A stretch of 64,000 nucleotides of DNA from Gillisella vitis. Lineage in GTDB: Bacteria; Pseudomonadota; Alphaproteobacteria; Rhizobiales; Rhizobiaceae. Positions 44,771-55,633 of the stretch are shown here, one piece after another (the stretch's first letter is position 1; the number at the start of each line of letters is the position of its first letter). The DNA lies in NCBI RefSeq assembly GCF_001541345.2, contig NZ_LMVL02000003.1, positions 930,001 through 994,000 of the forward strand, written 5' to 3'. The translations under genes and the position numbers were made by a program. Under the pieces are notes generated by a model. That model was given only the letters and a program-made list of their open reading frames with translations. It did no database searches and had not been told where the DNA came from.

Positions 44771-46054
44771 TTAGCTGGCTTTTTCAATTCTCGTCAGACC
44801 GCCCATATAGGGCAACAAGACATCAGGCACAGTGATCGAGCCATCTTCGTTGAGATAGTTCTCCATGACTGCGATCAGGCATCGGCCAACTGCGGTGCCA
44901 GAACCGTTAAGCGTGTGGACGAATGTGGTGCCTTTGCCATCCTTGTTGCGGTAGCGGGCATTCATCCGCCGCCCCTGGAAATCACCACAGACCGAGCATG
45001 AGGAGATTTCACGGAACGTGTTCTGTCCCGGCAGCCAAACTTCCAGATCGTAGGTCTTGGCGGCACCGAACCCCATATCCCCGGTGCAAAGCGTCATGGT
45101 GCGGAAATGCAGGTCGAGGCGCTTCAGCACTTCTTCAGCGCAGGCCGTCATCCGCTCATGTTCCGCCAAGGAGCTCTGCGCATCGGTGATCGACACCAGT
45201 TCGCATTTCCAGAACTGATGCTGGCGCAGCATGCCGCGCGTGTCACGTCCAGCCGACCCTGCTTCCGAGCGGAAGGACGGCGTCAAGGCAGTAAAGCGCA
45301 GCGGCAGTTTTTCCTGGTCGAGAATTTCGCCCGAAACCAGATTGGTCAGCGTCACCTCAGCCGTCGGGATCAGCCAGCGGCCATCGGTGGTCTTGAACAG
45401 TTCCTCAGAAAATTTCGGCAATTGGCCGGTGCCATACATCGCTTCATCGCGCACCATCAACGGCGAGGAGACTTCCGTATAGCCATGTTCGCTGGTGTGA
45501 AGATCGATCATGAACTGACCGAGCGCCCGCTCCAGCCGTGCCAAAGGCCCGGTCAGGACGGTAAACCGTGCGCCAGAAAGCTTGGCAGCCCGGTCGAAAT
45601 CCATATAGCCCAGCGCTTCGCCGATTTCTGGATGCTCGATGGCCTTGTGGTTCCAGCCCGGCTTCTGGCCAACAACACGTGCCACGACATTATCGTGTTC
45701 ATCCGCACCGACAGGCACGTCATCCAGCGGAATATTGGGAATGCGCGACAGGGCATCGGTCAGTTCCGCGCTCAGGCGGCGCTCGTCTTCTTCGGCAGCA
45801 GGCAGGGTGTCTTTCAGCGAGGCAACTTCGGCCTTCAGCTCTTCGGCCAGCGCCATATCCTTCTGCGCCATAGCCGCGCCAATTTCCTTGGACGCGGAAT
45901 TACGACGCGACTGCATGTCCTGCATGGACTGGACAACGGCCCGGCGCTGTTCATCAAGCGTGATCAGACTCTGCGACAGCGGCTCTGCCCCGCGCTTTGC
46001 CAGAGCCTGATCGAGAAGCTCAGGGTTTTCACGAATCCATTTTATATCAAGCAT
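44771..46054 (-). CDS. serS: Seryl-tRNA synthetase
   Basis: 427 residues, class II synthetase. A long N-terminal coiled-coil arm (about 30-105, with [18 protein letters not shown]) binds the tRNA-Ser variable arm; later come [19 protein letters not shown] (motif 2) and [15 protein letters not shown] (motif 3). It lies in the conserved run with tatC upstream and surE downstream. Confidence 0.97.
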   Translation of the reverse strand: MLDIKWIRENPELLDQALAKRGAEPLSQSLITLDEQRRAVVQSMQDMQSRRNSASKEIGAAMAQKDMALAEELKAEVASLKDTLPAAEEDERRLSAELTDALSRIPNIPLDDVPVGADEHDNVVARVVGQKPGWNHKAIEHPEIGEALGYMDFDRAAKLSGARFTVLTGPLARLERALGQFMIDLHTSEHGYTEVSSPLMVRDEAMYGTGQLPKFSEELFKTTDGRWLIPTAEVTLTNLVSGEILDQEKLPLRFTALTPSFRSEAGSAGRDTRGMLRQHQFWKCELVSITDAQSSLAEHERMTACAEEVLKRLDLHFRTMTLCTGDMGFGAAKTYDLEVWLPGQNTFREISSCSVCGDFQGRRMNARYRNKDGKGTTFVHTLNGSGTAVGRCLIAVMENYLNEDGSITVPDVLLPYMGGLTRIEKAS

Positions 46055-46129
46055 CGTCGTTCCAAATATGTAAGCGGGCCAAGTCTTTAAAGCGGGCCAA
46101 ATATGTAACCGGCCAGATTTTGACGCAGG

Positions 46130-46942
46130 CTATTTCACCTCGGTGGAGGTGCTGGCTTCGGTCGCGGCCTTCTTCAACCGTTCCCGTTCCACCAGCTTTG
46201 CGGCATAGATCGAGACTTCGTAGAGAAGGATGGTGGGCAGTGCAAGACCGATCTGGGACATCGGATCGGGCGGGGTTAGCACTGCCGCAACGATGAAGGC
46301 GATAACGATGAAATACTTCCGCTTTTCGGCCAGCCACTTGCTATCGATGATCCCGACCCGGGCCAGAAGCGTGGTCACCACAGGCAATTGAAACACAAGT
46401 CCGAAGGCAAAGACCAGCGACATGATCAGGCTGAGATATTCCGAGACTTTCGGCATCAGCGAAATCGCCACATCTCCCTCCCCTGGCGCCTGCTGCATGG
46501 CCAGGAAGAACCACATCACCATCGGGGTAAAGAAGAAATAGACCAGCGCCGCCCCCATCAGGAACAGGACCGGAGAGGCGACCAGGAAGGGCAGGAAGGC
46601 CTGACGCTCGTTTTTATAAAGGCCCGGCGCGACGAATTTATAGATCTGCGCGGCAATCACCGGAAAGGCGATGACCATGGCAGAAAACATCGCCACCTTG
46701 ACCTGGGTGAAGAAAAACTCCTGCGGCGCCGTATAGATCAGCTCCGCCTTGCTGACATCCAGATGCGCCCAGATCACCGCCCATTTATAGGGGATGACCA
46801 GAAGATTGAACAAATGCTTGGCGAAGAAAAAGCAGACAATGAAGGCCAGGAAAAACGCACCCAGCGACCAGATCAGCCGCGTCCTCAGCTCTATCAAATG
46901 CTCGATCAGCGGCTGCGGCTTGTCCTCGATGTCGTCGCTCAT
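46130..46942 (-). CDS. tatC: Twin-arginine translocase subunit TatC
   Basis: 270 residues with six transmembrane helices. The N-terminal IEHLIELRTRLIWSLGAFF and, later, FFFTQVKVAMFSAMVIAFPV and GLVFQLPVVTTLLARVG match TatC. The multispanning receptor for folded proteins bearing twin-Arg signals. The start overlaps the tatB stop as ATGA. Confidence 0.97.
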   Translation of the reverse strand: MSDDIEDKPQPLIEHLIELRTRLIWSLGAFFLAFIVCFFFAKHLFNLLVIPYKWAVIWAHLDVSKAELIYTAPQEFFFTQVKVAMFSAMVIAFPVIAAQIYKFVAPGLYKNERQAFLPFLVASPVLFLMGAALVYFFFTPMVMWFFLAMQQAPGEGDVAISLMPKVSEYLSLIMSLVFAFGLVFQLPVVTTLLARVGIIDSKWLAEKRKYFIVIAFIVAAVLTPPDPMSQIGLALPTILLYEVSIYAAKLVERERLKKAATEASTSTEVK

Positions 46943-47823
46943 GCTTCACCCTTGGTGATGTCTTCCGCTCGGGGCTCAGGCTGGCTGGCCATCGTTTCAC
47001 CAGGGACTGTCTTCTTCCTGGATGCGGTTTTCTTTTTCAATTCTGGCACAGCAGCCGTCTCCGGCAGACCCTTTGCCGCTACTGGCCGTTTGGTGCGCGT
47101 CGTCTTCGACGGCGCACCCTTATCCGATACAGCAATGTCAGCATCAACAGAGGCTTGCGTGACAGGCGCGGTGACGGCTGCTGGCTTCAGATTTTTGACT
47201 GGCTTGGAAACAGCCTTGGCTTTTACGGCTTTTGCCACCTTAGGCGACGACACTTCAGACGTCAGCACGTCAGGCGCTGCGACGTCCGACTTCGGCTTAC
47301 GCACCCGTTTTACCGGTGCTTTTTCCACTGGGGTAGCAGTTTCGGCGGCTTTGACAACCGGTGCCGCCACGGGTGCGGCAGCAGCCGAACCCGGCAATTG
47401 TGGCTTTGCCAGGGTATCACCCAGCGGTGCCAGCGGCGGAAGATCTTCCGCCGTCATCGGCCGGGCCGGTTCATCCGCCAGTGGCAGGCGGCTACTGTCA
47501 TCTTCAGGGAAATGATCCACCTGTGTCGAGCGCTGGAGATCGGATCTGATATCGGCACCCATCTGCCGCAGCGGGTTGATTGCCTCGCGGAGCGCGTTGG
47601 CCGGGTTCAGCCGTTGGGCATCATCGATCGTGCGGCGCACATCGTCCATGTCGGCTTCGCGCAGCGCTTCGTCAAACTGGGCGCGAAACTCGCCCGCTGT
47701 CTTGCGCAGTCGCGTTGTCATCTTGCCGAAGGCCCGCAGCATGGGCGGCAAGTCTTTCGGACCGACCACAACGATCAGCACGACCGCGATGACCAGCAAT
47801 TCGCTCCAGCCAATGTCAAGCAT
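46939..47823 (-). CDS. tatB: Twin-arginine translocase subunit TatB, extended
   Basis: 294 residues; many TatB proteins are 130-220 long. The N-terminal helix MLDIGWSELLVIAVVLIVVV with GPKDLPPML, then an amphipathic helix, are canonical. Beyond residue ~110 the chain is low-complexity, rich in Ala, Pro, Lys and Val (KRVRKPKSDVAAPD, SRKKTVPGETM), probably disordered and basic in patches. tatC follows with a 4-base overlap, tatA precedes by about 90 bases. Confidence 0.95.
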   Translation of the reverse strand: MLDIGWSELLVIAVVLIVVVGPKDLPPMLRAFGKMTTRLRKTAGEFRAQFDEALREADMDDVRRTIDDAQRLNPANALREAINPLRQMGADIRSDLQRSTQVDHFPEDDSSRLPLADEPARPMTAEDLPPLAPLGDTLAKPQLPGSAAAAPVAAPVVKAAETATPVEKAPVKRVRKPKSDVAAPDVLTSEVSSPKVAKAVKAKAVSKPVKNLKPAAVTAPVTQASVDADIAVSDKGAPSKTTRTKRPVAAKGLPETAAVPELKKKTASRKKTVPGETMASQPEPRAEDITKGEA

Positions 47824-47916
47824 TCTTCAGTCTCCTGAAGCCGTCGGCCAAGCGGCGACCCATTCCAGAAACAGACCGGCGCCATTGGCACCGGCCTCAT
47901 TCAGTTTCACACATCG

Positions 47917-48132
47917 TTATTTGTGATCGTCGCCCCGATGGTCCACGGTCTTCGACTGATCGGCAGGCTTAGGCGTCCCGTCAGGGGCCGTATCGTCATC
48001 CGACATGCCCTTCTTGAAGCTCTTGATACCCTTGGCAACGTCACCCATCAGTTCGGGGATCTTGCCACGGCCAAACAACAACAGCACAATCGCCAGAACG
48101 ATCAGCCAATGCCACATACTGAAAGAACCCAT
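47917..48132 (-). CDS. tatA: Twin-arginine translocase subunit TatA
   Basis: 71 residues from ATG at 48132 with AAGGAG upstream. Short N-terminal helix ([20 protein letters not shown]), the FGRGKIPE hinge, then the amphipathic helix [13 protein letters not shown] and an acidic/polar tail. It forms the pore ring with TatBC. Preceded by scpB about 180 bases upstream. Confidence 0.97.
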   Translation of the reverse strand: MGSFSMWHWLIVLAIVLLLFGRGKIPELMGDVAKGIKSFKKGMSDDDTAPDGTPKPADQSKTVDHRGDDHK

Positions 48133-48311
48133 GGTCCCCACTCCTTATTGATCGGTCATACCGATGTAAGATGTTTGTGCATCTTTTTCAAATTACAAAA
48201 TCTTTTACCTGCTTGGCATGGGAAATGACTGGAGGCAAGACACCGCCGCCGCCCCATCAACAGTCCCGCAGATTTTCGTGGGCATTTCTACTGCCCAAGT
48301 TCAGCAACAGA

Positions 48312-49034
48312 TTACGCATCACGGGCATCGGCGGGCGCCAGCAGGCCCAGTTCCTCAAGATCAAGCTGAGTAATAGGGTCCTCATCCTCACCAAGCGCAT
48401 CGCCATCCATCGGCATCGGCACATGGAAATTCGCAGGGATTCGGCCCGTCAGCAGTCCCGCCCCTTTCAATTCCTCCATGCCCGGTAGATCGCGCAATTC
48501 CTCCAGCCCGAAATGATCGAGAAAATCGCGCGTGGTGCCGAAGGTCACGGGCCGGCCCGGCGTGCGGCGGCGACCGCGAAACCGCACCCATCCAGCCTCC
48601 AGCAACACGTCGATCGTGCCTTTGGAGGTCTGCACGCCTCTGATATCCTCGATTTCGGCCCGCGTGACCGGCTGGTGATAGGCAATGATCGCCAGCACTT
48701 CCAGCGCCGCCCGCGATAGTTTGCGCACCTCGTTGTCTTCACGGCGAATGGCAAAGGCCAGATCGGCAGCGGTGCGAAATGCCCAATGCCCATCAACCCG
48801 CACCAGATTGACGCCGCGTGGCGCATAATCGACCTGGAGCGCCTTCATCAGCCCGCCAATATCGGTGCCGCGTGGCAGGCGTTCAGCCAGAAAACCTTCC
48901 GATACCGGTTCTGCCGAGGCAAACACCAATGCCTCAACGATGCGCAAGGCCTCGCGCTCCCGTATGGTCGCAAGCCCGCCTGCCCCATCCTTGGCGTCAG
49001 CCTCATCTGGATTATTGCCGTCCGTCATCGCCAT
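48312..49034 (-). CDS. scpB: Segregation and condensation protein B
   Basis: 240 residues from ATG at 49034 (an ATG at 49028 is also possible). Kleisin-associated KITE subunit of the SMC condensin. Two winged helices: EALRIVEALVFASAEPVSEG and VLAIIAYHQPVTRAEIEDIRG, then TFGTTRDFLDHFGLEELRDL. The C-terminus is acidic. The ATG shares an A with the scpA stop (TGATG). Confidence 0.95.
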   Translation of the reverse strand: MAMTDGNNPDEADAKDGAGGLATIREREALRIVEALVFASAEPVSEGFLAERLPRGTDIGGLMKALQVDYAPRGVNLVRVDGHWAFRTAADLAFAIRREDNEVRKLSRAALEVLAIIAYHQPVTRAEIEDIRGVQTSKGTIDVLLEAGWVRFRGRRRTPGRPVTFGTTRDFLDHFGLEELRDLPGMEELKGAGLLTGRIPANFHVPMPMDGDALGEDEDPITQLDLEELGLLAPADARDA

Positions 49035-49915
49035 CAGAGGCCACCATCGGCATGCGGCACCAACATGCCCGCCGCATCCCGGCCCTTGCCACCCCGCATA
49101 TAGATCGGCTCGAAAGCGCCAGCCTGGCGAATTTCCAGCTTGCCTTCCCGCACCAGTTCCAGCGAAGCAGCAAAGGCACTGGCAATTGCCGTGATCCGCT
49201 CCGTGGGATCGGCCAGATATTGCAGCAGATAGGCGTCCAGCGCCGTCCAATCGCTAATTTCTCCAATCATCCGGTTCAACAGCGTGCGCGCATCGACCAG
49301 CGACCAGACCGTGCGCCGTTCGATGGTGACCTGCGTATAGGCCTGGCGCTGGCGCAGATTGGCGTAGGCCGATAGCAGGTCGTAGAGACTAGCCTCAAAG
49401 GCCGAGTTCACCCGATCCGGTACATGTTCGGGTGCGCCGCGCTGGAAGATATCGCGGCCCAACCGGTTGCGGTTGACGAGCTTTCCAGCCGCATCGCGCA
49501 TCGCTTCCAGCCTTTTCAACCGGAAGGCCAGTGCAGCGGCCATTTCCTCACCGGATGGCTCATCGTCCTTGGCTTGCTGCGGGATCAGCAACCGCGATTT
49601 CAGATAGGCAAGCCAGGCTGCCATGACAAGGTAATCGGCGGCAAGCTCGATGCGGATGCTGCGGGCCTCTTCGACGAACAGCAGATATTGTTCAGCCAGC
49701 GCCAGAACCGAAATCCGCGACAGATCGACCTTCTGATTGCGGGCCAGAAACAGCAACAGATCCAGAGGGCCTTCAAAGCCAGCGACGTCGATGACCAGAG
49801 ACGGATCATCACTGGCCCGCTCAATCGCCGCATCACCCTGCCACAGCTTCTCCATCGGCGTGGCGGTGCCGCCCTTCACGCCGGAGGCTGGAGTGTGTGC
49901 GGCAGGCTCTGCCAT
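49034..49915 (-). CDS. scpA: Segregation and condensation protein A
   Basis: 293 residues from ATG at 49915; a GTG one codon before it is possible. The kleisin subunit that bridges SMC heads. N-terminal FEGPLDLLLFLARNQKVDLS is the ScpA signature; AADYLVMAAWLAYLKSRLLI is the second. The start overlaps the nagZ stop (TGATG). Confidence 0.95.
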   Translation of the reverse strand: MAEPAAHTPASGVKGGTATPMEKLWQGDAAIERASDDPSLVIDVAGFEGPLDLLLFLARNQKVDLSRISVLALAEQYLLFVEEARSIRIELAADYLVMAAWLAYLKSRLLIPQQAKDDEPSGEEMAAALAFRLKRLEAMRDAAGKLVNRNRLGRDIFQRGAPEHVPDRVNSAFEASLYDLLSAYANLRQRQAYTQVTIERRTVWSLVDARTLLNRMIGEISDWTALDAYLLQYLADPTERITAIASAFAASLELVREGKLEIRQAGAFEPIYMRGGKGRDAAGMLVPHADGGL

Positions 49916-50931
49916 CACGCCACCGCCATCAGAGAGGCAAATTCCTCACGGATAGCCTGTTCGTCGGCGCCGTCGTTACCGCCGAAAGCCGCCTCAACGG
50001 CCTTTACCCGCGCAAGCGCTGCCCCGGAAAGCCAAGGAGCGCGCTCCGCAACCTGCACCATTTCCTCCATAATGCCATGGCAATGCAGCAGAACATCGTT
50101 GCCAGCGGCAACCACAGCCGCGGCCCGCTCGGAAATTGTCCCCTTCAGGGCATTCATCGACAGATCGTCATTCATCAGCAGCCCCTGGAACCCGATCAGT
50201 CCCCGGATCACCTCCTCCACGACAATGGATGAGGTCGAGGCCGTATAATCTGGGTCATAGGCAGAATAGACCACATGCGCGGTCATCGCCATCAATTCAC
50301 CGTTGAGACGCCGGAAAGGCGGAAAATCATGCGCTTCCAGCTCGGCCCGAGAGGCCGTGACCACCGGCAATTCATGATGAGAATCGGCCATGCCCCGGCC
50401 ATGACCGGGAATATGCTTGACCGTCGGCAGCACACCGCCTGCCTTCAACCCCGCCGCCGCCGCCTCGCCCAGCGCTCCAACCGTTTCCGGATCGAAACCA
50501 TAGGCGCGGTTGCCAATCACATTACTGGCCCCTTCGACCGGCACATCCACCACCGGCAGGCAATCGACATTGATGCCGTAGCGCAAAAGGTCAAAGGCAT
50601 GCAGCCGCGACATCAGCCAGGCGGCACGAATCCCCTTCTCCTTGTCCTGACGGTAAAGCGTGCCGATCTCCGCACCCGATGGATAGCGCGGACACATCGG
50701 CTCGCGGATACGCTGAACGCGCCCGCCCTCCTGATCGATCAGCACAGGCGCATTGCGTCCGCCAACCGTATCGCGCATCTGCGCAACCAGATCACTGATC
50801 TGCGCACCATCAAGGCAATTGCGCCCGAACAGAATGAAGCCCCAGGGCTGGTGCTCTCTAAAGAACGCCTGCTCATCGGGGGTCAGAACCGGGCCGGAAC
50901 AGCCCAAAATCATAGCTTTTGCGTGGGTCAT
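49915..50931 (-). CDS. nagZ: Beta-N-acetylhexosaminidase NagZ
   Basis: 338 residues from ATG at 50931. Family GH3 enzyme removing N-acetylglucosamine from anhydro-muropeptides in cell-wall recycling. ILFGRNCLDGAQI, VLIDQEGGRVQRI, PTVKHIPGHGRGMADSH (the catalytic histidine/Asp loop) and LLMNDDLSM (nucleophile Asp) are all visible. The terminator at 50998-51044 separates it from the SPOR gene, so it probably heads the nagZ-scpA-scpB unit. Confidence 0.95.
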   Translation of the reverse strand: MTHAKAMILGCSGPVLTPDEQAFFREHQPWGFILFGRNCLDGAQISDLVAQMRDTVGGRNAPVLIDQEGGRVQRIREPMCPRYPSGAEIGTLYRQDKEKGIRAAWLMSRLHAFDLLRYGINVDCLPVVDVPVEGASNVIGNRAYGFDPETVGALGEAAAAGLKAGGVLPTVKHIPGHGRGMADSHHELPVVTASRAELEAHDFPPFRRLNGELMAMTAHVVYSAYDPDYTASTSSIVVEEVIRGLIGFQGLLMNDDLSMNALKGTISERAAAVVAAGNDVLLHCHGIMEEMVQVAERAPWLSGAALARVKAVEAAFGGNDGADEQAIREEFASLMAVA

Positions 50932-50997
50932 GGGCTGAACAATAGTCCAGCTTTGCGAAAAGCCGAGGGCAAAGCGCCGATCATGCACAGGAATCCA

Positions 50998-51044
50998 CGA
51001 AAAAAGCAGCAGAAAGGGCGCTATTCCCTGGAGAATAGCGCCCT
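50998..51044 (-). terminator. Intrinsic terminator of the SPOR-domain gene
   Basis: A perfect 12-bp stem (AGGGCGCTATTC 51015-51026, GAATAGCGCCCT 51033-51044) with a 6-base loop. On the minus strand it is followed by TTCTGCTGCTTTTTTCG. Confidence 0.9.
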
Positions 51045-51096
51045 GAAACGAGGTCACATTCAATCAAAGGGAACCCTAACAGGCTCCCCTACACCT

Positions 51097-53745
51097 TTAG
51101 CGCACCACCATGCAATTTCCGCCAGCGCCGCGATAACGTTCGCAAAGCGACACAGCTTCATCCTTGCTGCCAGCCGGGATACGAACACGGTAGTAGGTGC
51201 CCTTGCCCGGAATATCGGCGGCCTTGATGTCGACGCCCCGGCCACCGATCACACTGCCGAATTTAGCCGACAGGTTCTTGTAGCTTTTCTGCGCATCGGC
51301 TTCGCTTGGCAGCGAAGAGATCTGAACCAGATAACCGCCGGAGCTGACAGCCGTGCTGGCTGACGCAGGAGATGCCGAAACAGGCGTGGCAGCAGGCGTT
51401 GGGCTCTTGGGAGCTGCCGCAGCCGTCTGCACGGGTGCCGCTGCCGGTCTGTTGCGTGGAACCGGCATATTGGGAGCTGGAACACCGGCATTATCCTGCG
51501 CCGCATCCGGTGCAGCCGTCGCCGTATCCGCCGTTGCCATCGCCTGTTCCACGCTCTGCGGAGCCGTCGAGCCAGGCTGAGCCGCCGCTGGCTGAGGAGC
51601 GCCACCTTGTGCGGCCGATGGCTGGGAAGCCGCAGGCTGTTGGGCAGTGGTTTCCTGCGCCACCAGCGAGCCGTCTGGCCGCACGATCATGGTTTTCACC
51701 TTGCGGGGGGAAAGGCTCTGCTGGTCGCCCTGCTTGGCGGGATCGCCCGACTGGCCATTCTGGCCCGTCTGTGGCGCATCGCCGCTCATCCCAGCATTGT
51801 CAGCTTCTGATTCCTGTTCCAACGGCAGATTGTCAGGCTCCAGCGTGCGCTGGGCAACATCCACCGGCTCTTCCTGCGAAGAGATCAGGCTCTTTTGCTG
51901 AGGCTGGTCAGGAGTGGAACCAGACACGCGGTCATAGACCGCCTTGTTCTGGTTCGGAACGGACTTGCCACCGGGATCGGCAGGCACAACCTTGACCGGC
52001 CCCTTGTCAGCCATCACCACTTTCGGTTCGCTGGAGCTGAACGTTTCGCCCCCACTGGTCTTCATCCAGGCATAGACCCCGCCACCGCCAACCAGCACGA
52101 CCACCGCTGCGGCAGCCATCGCCACCCAACGGCGCGAACCGCGCGGCTCTTCGTAATCGTCATAATCCTCCGCTTCCAAGGGCATCGGTACAGGCCCGCC
52201 GGGCTTGGCTCCGAAACTATGGGGACCATCAAGGCTCTTGCGGAAATCTTCCTCCAGTGCCTTTTCGAACACGTCGAAATCATCACTGGGCATATTCTTG
52301 ACCTGTTCGGCCAAGGGCGGCATGGGCGCGACAGGCGCAGCAACAGCCGCTGCGGCCACGGCCTGCACGGGCTTTGGTGGCGCAGATGCCGAGCGGGGCT
52401 CGACCGTCTGGTCGAGCAATGTTGCCAGTTCGGAATCGATATCGAAATCGTAATCCTGCCGATAGGTGGGAGGCGCGGTATCTTCCACCGGCGGCAAATC
52501 AGGAACATCCAGATGTGCGACAGCTTCCAGGTGTTCGTCCTGATCGGAAATTTCTGCGGCATCAAACGGCAGCGGAACGGGTTCACTCACATGCTGCGGC
52601 TCCGGTTCAGAAATGGGCGCTGTCGCCTGAACAGGTGCGGCTTCTGCTGGCCGGGACGGCTGATGCGTGGCGGGAGCGGAAACGACGGAGGCCACCGGCT
52701 GCGGCTGCCTCTGCTCTGTCACCGGTGGCGCGGACTCGGCCTCCAGCTCGGAAAGATCGAGTTCGATATCTTCCAGATCGAAATCAAAATCGCCGCCAAA
52801 AGGATCGGCCTCCTGCTGGGCTAGCGATGCTTCGTCTTGGATTTCGGACTGATGGTCATGACGCTGATGGTCAGGGCGTGGGGACGCTGCCTGCGGTTCG
52901 AATTGAGGCTCTTGCACCGAATAGGTGGAAGCCGCGACGGGCCGAGCTTCTACCTCTTCATTGTGGGCCAGGGCTTCGAAAAAGCTCGGAACCTCCCGCG
53001 ATGGCGGGGCAAGCGGCGCACCTGCGAAAACCGAATGGGCAACAGGCTGGAAAAGCGGCGGTTCGAGGCGCTCCTGCGTGGGCGTTGCCGATGCTGGTGA
53101 TCGCGATGCTTCAGGGCTGAACCCAAAATCGAAATCCTGTTCCATTTCTGGAGCATCCGGCTCCGGGTGAACAACAGGAGGGGCTAGATCAACCGGTGCA
53201 GGCTCCATCACCGGCTCATGCCGTTGACGGGTATACTCTTCGTGCCGAGCCGCACTGGAGCGCGAGGCGCCAGCGCTCACCGGATTGAAATTGGCAAGCG
53301 GAAGACGATGACGCCCATAGCCTTCGGTTGGATCAGCTCCGCCGGAACGCGCCGAAGGCGGTTCTACCGCCACATCGCCGACCGACCACTCAAGTTCATC
53401 TGCAAGGGATATGTCCGAAGCAGGAGCCTCGTTGCCACCGAAGGACACTGGCTCTCGCACCGATATCGGTTGGGAATATCCCGCTGAAGGCTGAGGCGCG
53501 CTGGCATAGGCAGGCGCATCGACATAACCATCGAGATCCTGAAGCAGCTCGTCCTGCAAATTGACCTGATCCTGCGCTGGCGAATGCCGGTGCGGCTCTG
53601 GTGCCACAGGCTGGTTCATGGGCGGGTCACGACGCGCCACTGGCGCATCGTAGCCGACGAGACGGGCCAGCTCTGCCAACGGATCGTCGTCCGCAAACGC
53701 ATTGCTTGCTGGATCCCTGCTATATGCAGCCTGTTTTTGCACCAT
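51097..53745 (-). CDS. SPOR-domain membrane protein
   Basis: 882 residues. A very long acidic, Pro/Ala/Glu-rich N-terminal region (residues 1-535, probably disordered and cytoplasmic), a single transmembrane helix around 543-565 (MAAAAVVVLVGGGGVYAWM), a periplasmic Pro/Gln-rich linker, and a C-terminal SPOR domain (about 798-880, GYLVQISSLPSEADAQKSY, ending CMVVR). SPOR domains bind denuded septal peptidoglycan, so a role at the division site is likely. Between argS and nagZ, as in other Rhizobiales. Confidence 0.9.
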   Translation of the reverse strand: MVQKQAAYSRDPASNAFADDDPLAELARLVGYDAPVARRDPPMNQPVAPEPHRHSPAQDQVNLQDELLQDLDGYVDAPAYASAPQPSAGYSQPISVREPVSFGGNEAPASDISLADELEWSVGDVAVEPPSARSGGADPTEGYGRHRLPLANFNPVSAGASRSSAARHEEYTRQRHEPVMEPAPVDLAPPVVHPEPDAPEMEQDFDFGFSPEASRSPASATPTQERLEPPLFQPVAHSVFAGAPLAPPSREVPSFFEALAHNEEVEARPVAASTYSVQEPQFEPQAASPRPDHQRHDHQSEIQDEASLAQQEADPFGGDFDFDLEDIELDLSELEAESAPPVTEQRQPQPVASVVSAPATHQPSRPAEAAPVQATAPISEPEPQHVSEPVPLPFDAAEISDQDEHLEAVAHLDVPDLPPVEDTAPPTYRQDYDFDIDSELATLLDQTVEPRSASAPPKPVQAVAAAAVAAPVAPMPPLAEQVKNMPSDDFDVFEKALEEDFRKSLDGPHSFGAKPGGPVPMPLEAEDYDDYEEPRGSRRWVAMAAAAVVVLVGGGGVYAWMKTSGGETFSSSEPKVVMADKGPVKVVPADPGGKSVPNQNKAVYDRVSGSTPDQPQQKSLISSQEEPVDVAQRTLEPDNLPLEQESEADNAGMSGDAPQTGQNGQSGDPAKQGDQQSLSPRKVKTMIVRPDGSLVAQETTAQQPAASQPSAAQGGAPQPAAAQPGSTAPQSVEQAMATADTATAAPDAAQDNAGVPAPNMPVPRNRPAAAPVQTAAAAPKSPTPAATPVSASPASASTAVSSGGYLVQISSLPSEADAQKSYKNLSAKFGSVIGGRGVDIKAADIPGKGTYYRVRIPAGSKDEAVSLCERYRGAGGNCMVVR

Positions 53746-53813
53746 AACCCTACACTTCCACTCGCTACGCGACCATCGGTTTGCCAGCGCAATGTGGGTA
53801 ATTGGTGACGATA

Positions 53814-55571
53814 CTATCGCATCTCTTGCGGAGCATCCGTGCCGGTAATGGCCAGTCCGGACTGCAACACAGAAGCGACAGCATGCACCAGCCCAAGTCT
53901 GGCAAGACTTGATTGTCGGTTTTTATCGTTAACAAATCGTAATTCCGGCTGATCCTTGCCCTTATTCCAGTGAGCATGGAACGAACTAGCCAGATCGTAA
54001 AGATAAAATGCGATGCGATGCGGTTCCATTGACTGGGCCGAAGCTTCAATGATTCGTGGGTATTCCGCAAGCTTGGCAATCAATTGTACTTCGCTCGGCT
54101 CGGTAATACCGGCCACGGCTGCCCCCAGAACATCAGGCGAAAGATCAATATCGCCGAAGGCTTCACGCGCCTGCCGGAAGATCGACATGCAACGGGCATG
54201 GGCATATTGCACGTAGAAGACCGGATTGTCCTTGGACTGCTCCGTCACTTTGGCAAAGTCGAAGTCCAATGTTTCGCTGCTCTTGCGGTAAAGCATCATG
54301 AAGCGCACCGAATCACGGCCGACTTCCTCGACCACGTCGCGCAAGGTCACGAAATCGCCCGACCGCTTCGACATCTTGACAGGCTCGCCATCCCGATAAA
54401 GCTTAACGAGCTGGCAGAGCAACACCGTCAACTTGGCCTTGCCCTCGGACACAGCCTTGGCCACCGCCTCCAGACGCTTGACATAGCCGCCATGGTCAGC
54501 GCCCAGAACATAGATCATCCGGTCGAAACCGCGATCATACTTATCCTTGAAATAGGCGACGTCGGCGGCAAAATAGGTGTAGCTGCCATCGGACTTGATC
54601 AGTGGGCGGTCTATATCGTCACCAACTTCGGTTGAACGGAACAGCGTCTGCTCACGATCTTCCCAATCTTCAGGCAGTTGTCCCTTCGGCGGCGGCAGCG
54701 TACCGCGATAGACATGACCCTTGAAGGTCAGGTCATTGATCGCGGTGCGGATCGCGGCGGCCCCATTGGCATGCAATTGCCGCTCCGAGTAAAACAGGTC
54801 GTGATGCACATTAAGGGCTGCGAGATCCTCACGGATCATCACCATCATCGCATCGATGGCGCGATCCTTGACGATATCCATCCATTGCTCTTCCGGCATG
54901 TTGTGCAGACGCACGCCATATTCCTTGGCCAGCGCCTCACCGACCGGGATCAGATAATCGCCAGGATAAAGGCCAGCCGGGATCTCGCCGACAGTTTCGC
55001 CCAACGCTTCGCGGTAGCGCAGAAAAACGGAACGGGCCAGCACGTCAATCTGCGATCCGGCATCGTTGATGTAATATTCCTTGGTGACGCCATAACCCGC
55101 AAAGGCCAACAGATTGGCCAGCGCATCGCCCACCACCGCACCCCGGCAATGGCCGACATGCATCGGCCCCGTCGGATTGGCTGAGACATATTCGACATTG
55201 ACCTTGCGGCCAGCGCCGGTTTGCGAGCGGCCGAAATCCGTGCCTTCAGCAATCACATTGGCCAGCAGCCGCTGCCAGTAGGCAACGGACAAGCGGATAT
55301 TCAGGAAGCCGGGACCGGCCACGGAAACCTCGGCAATATCCGCATCTTCCTTGAGCTTTTCGCCGATCAAGTCCGCGAGCACCCTTGGGCTGACACCCAG
55401 CGGCTTGGCCAGAACCATCGCCGCATTGGTTGCGGCATCGCCGTGGCTTGCATCGCGCGGGGGCTCCACAACAATCCGATCGAACGACAGTTCGCTTCGC
55501 TTTTCCTTCACAAGATCAAGGGTTTCCAGCGCAGTTTTGATTCGATTTTCGAAATCGGCGAACAGGTTCAT
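53814..55571 (-). CDS. argS: Arginyl-tRNA synthetase
   Basis: 585 residues from ATG at 55571. Class I synthetase: N-terminal additional domain, HIGH-type motif in [24 protein letters not shown]-type motif in [17 protein letters not shown]-terminal DALR anticodon-binding domain. 62 bases after the dgt stop. Located just upstream of the SPOR gene on the same strand. Confidence 0.97.
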   Translation of the reverse strand: MNLFADFENRIKTALETLDLVKEKRSELSFDRIVVEPPRDASHGDAATNAAMVLAKPLGVSPRVLADLIGEKLKEDADIAEVSVAGPGFLNIRLSVAYWQRLLANVIAEGTDFGRSQTGAGRKVNVEYVSANPTGPMHVGHCRGAVVGDALANLLAFAGYGVTKEYYINDAGSQIDVLARSVFLRYREALGETVGEIPAGLYPGDYLIPVGEALAKEYGVRLHNMPEEQWMDIVKDRAIDAMMVMIREDLAALNVHHDLFYSERQLHANGAAAIRTAINDLTFKGHVYRGTLPPPKGQLPEDWEDREQTLFRSTEVGDDIDRPLIKSDGSYTYFAADVAYFKDKYDRGFDRMIYVLGADHGGYVKRLEAVAKAVSEGKAKLTVLLCQLVKLYRDGEPVKMSKRSGDFVTLRDVVEEVGRDSVRFMMLYRKSSETLDFDFAKVTEQSKDNPVFYVQYAHARCMSIFRQAREAFGDIDLSPDVLGAAVAGITEPSEVQLIAKLAEYPRIIEASAQSMEPHRIAFYLYDLASSFHAHWNKGKDQPELRFVNDKNRQSSLARLGLVHAVASVLQSGLAITGTDAPQEMR

Positions 55572-55633
55572 GAGGATCAATCCAGACAGATGCAGGTCGA
55601 GGCCAGCCCAACAGGCGGCGTTTCGCCCGCTGC

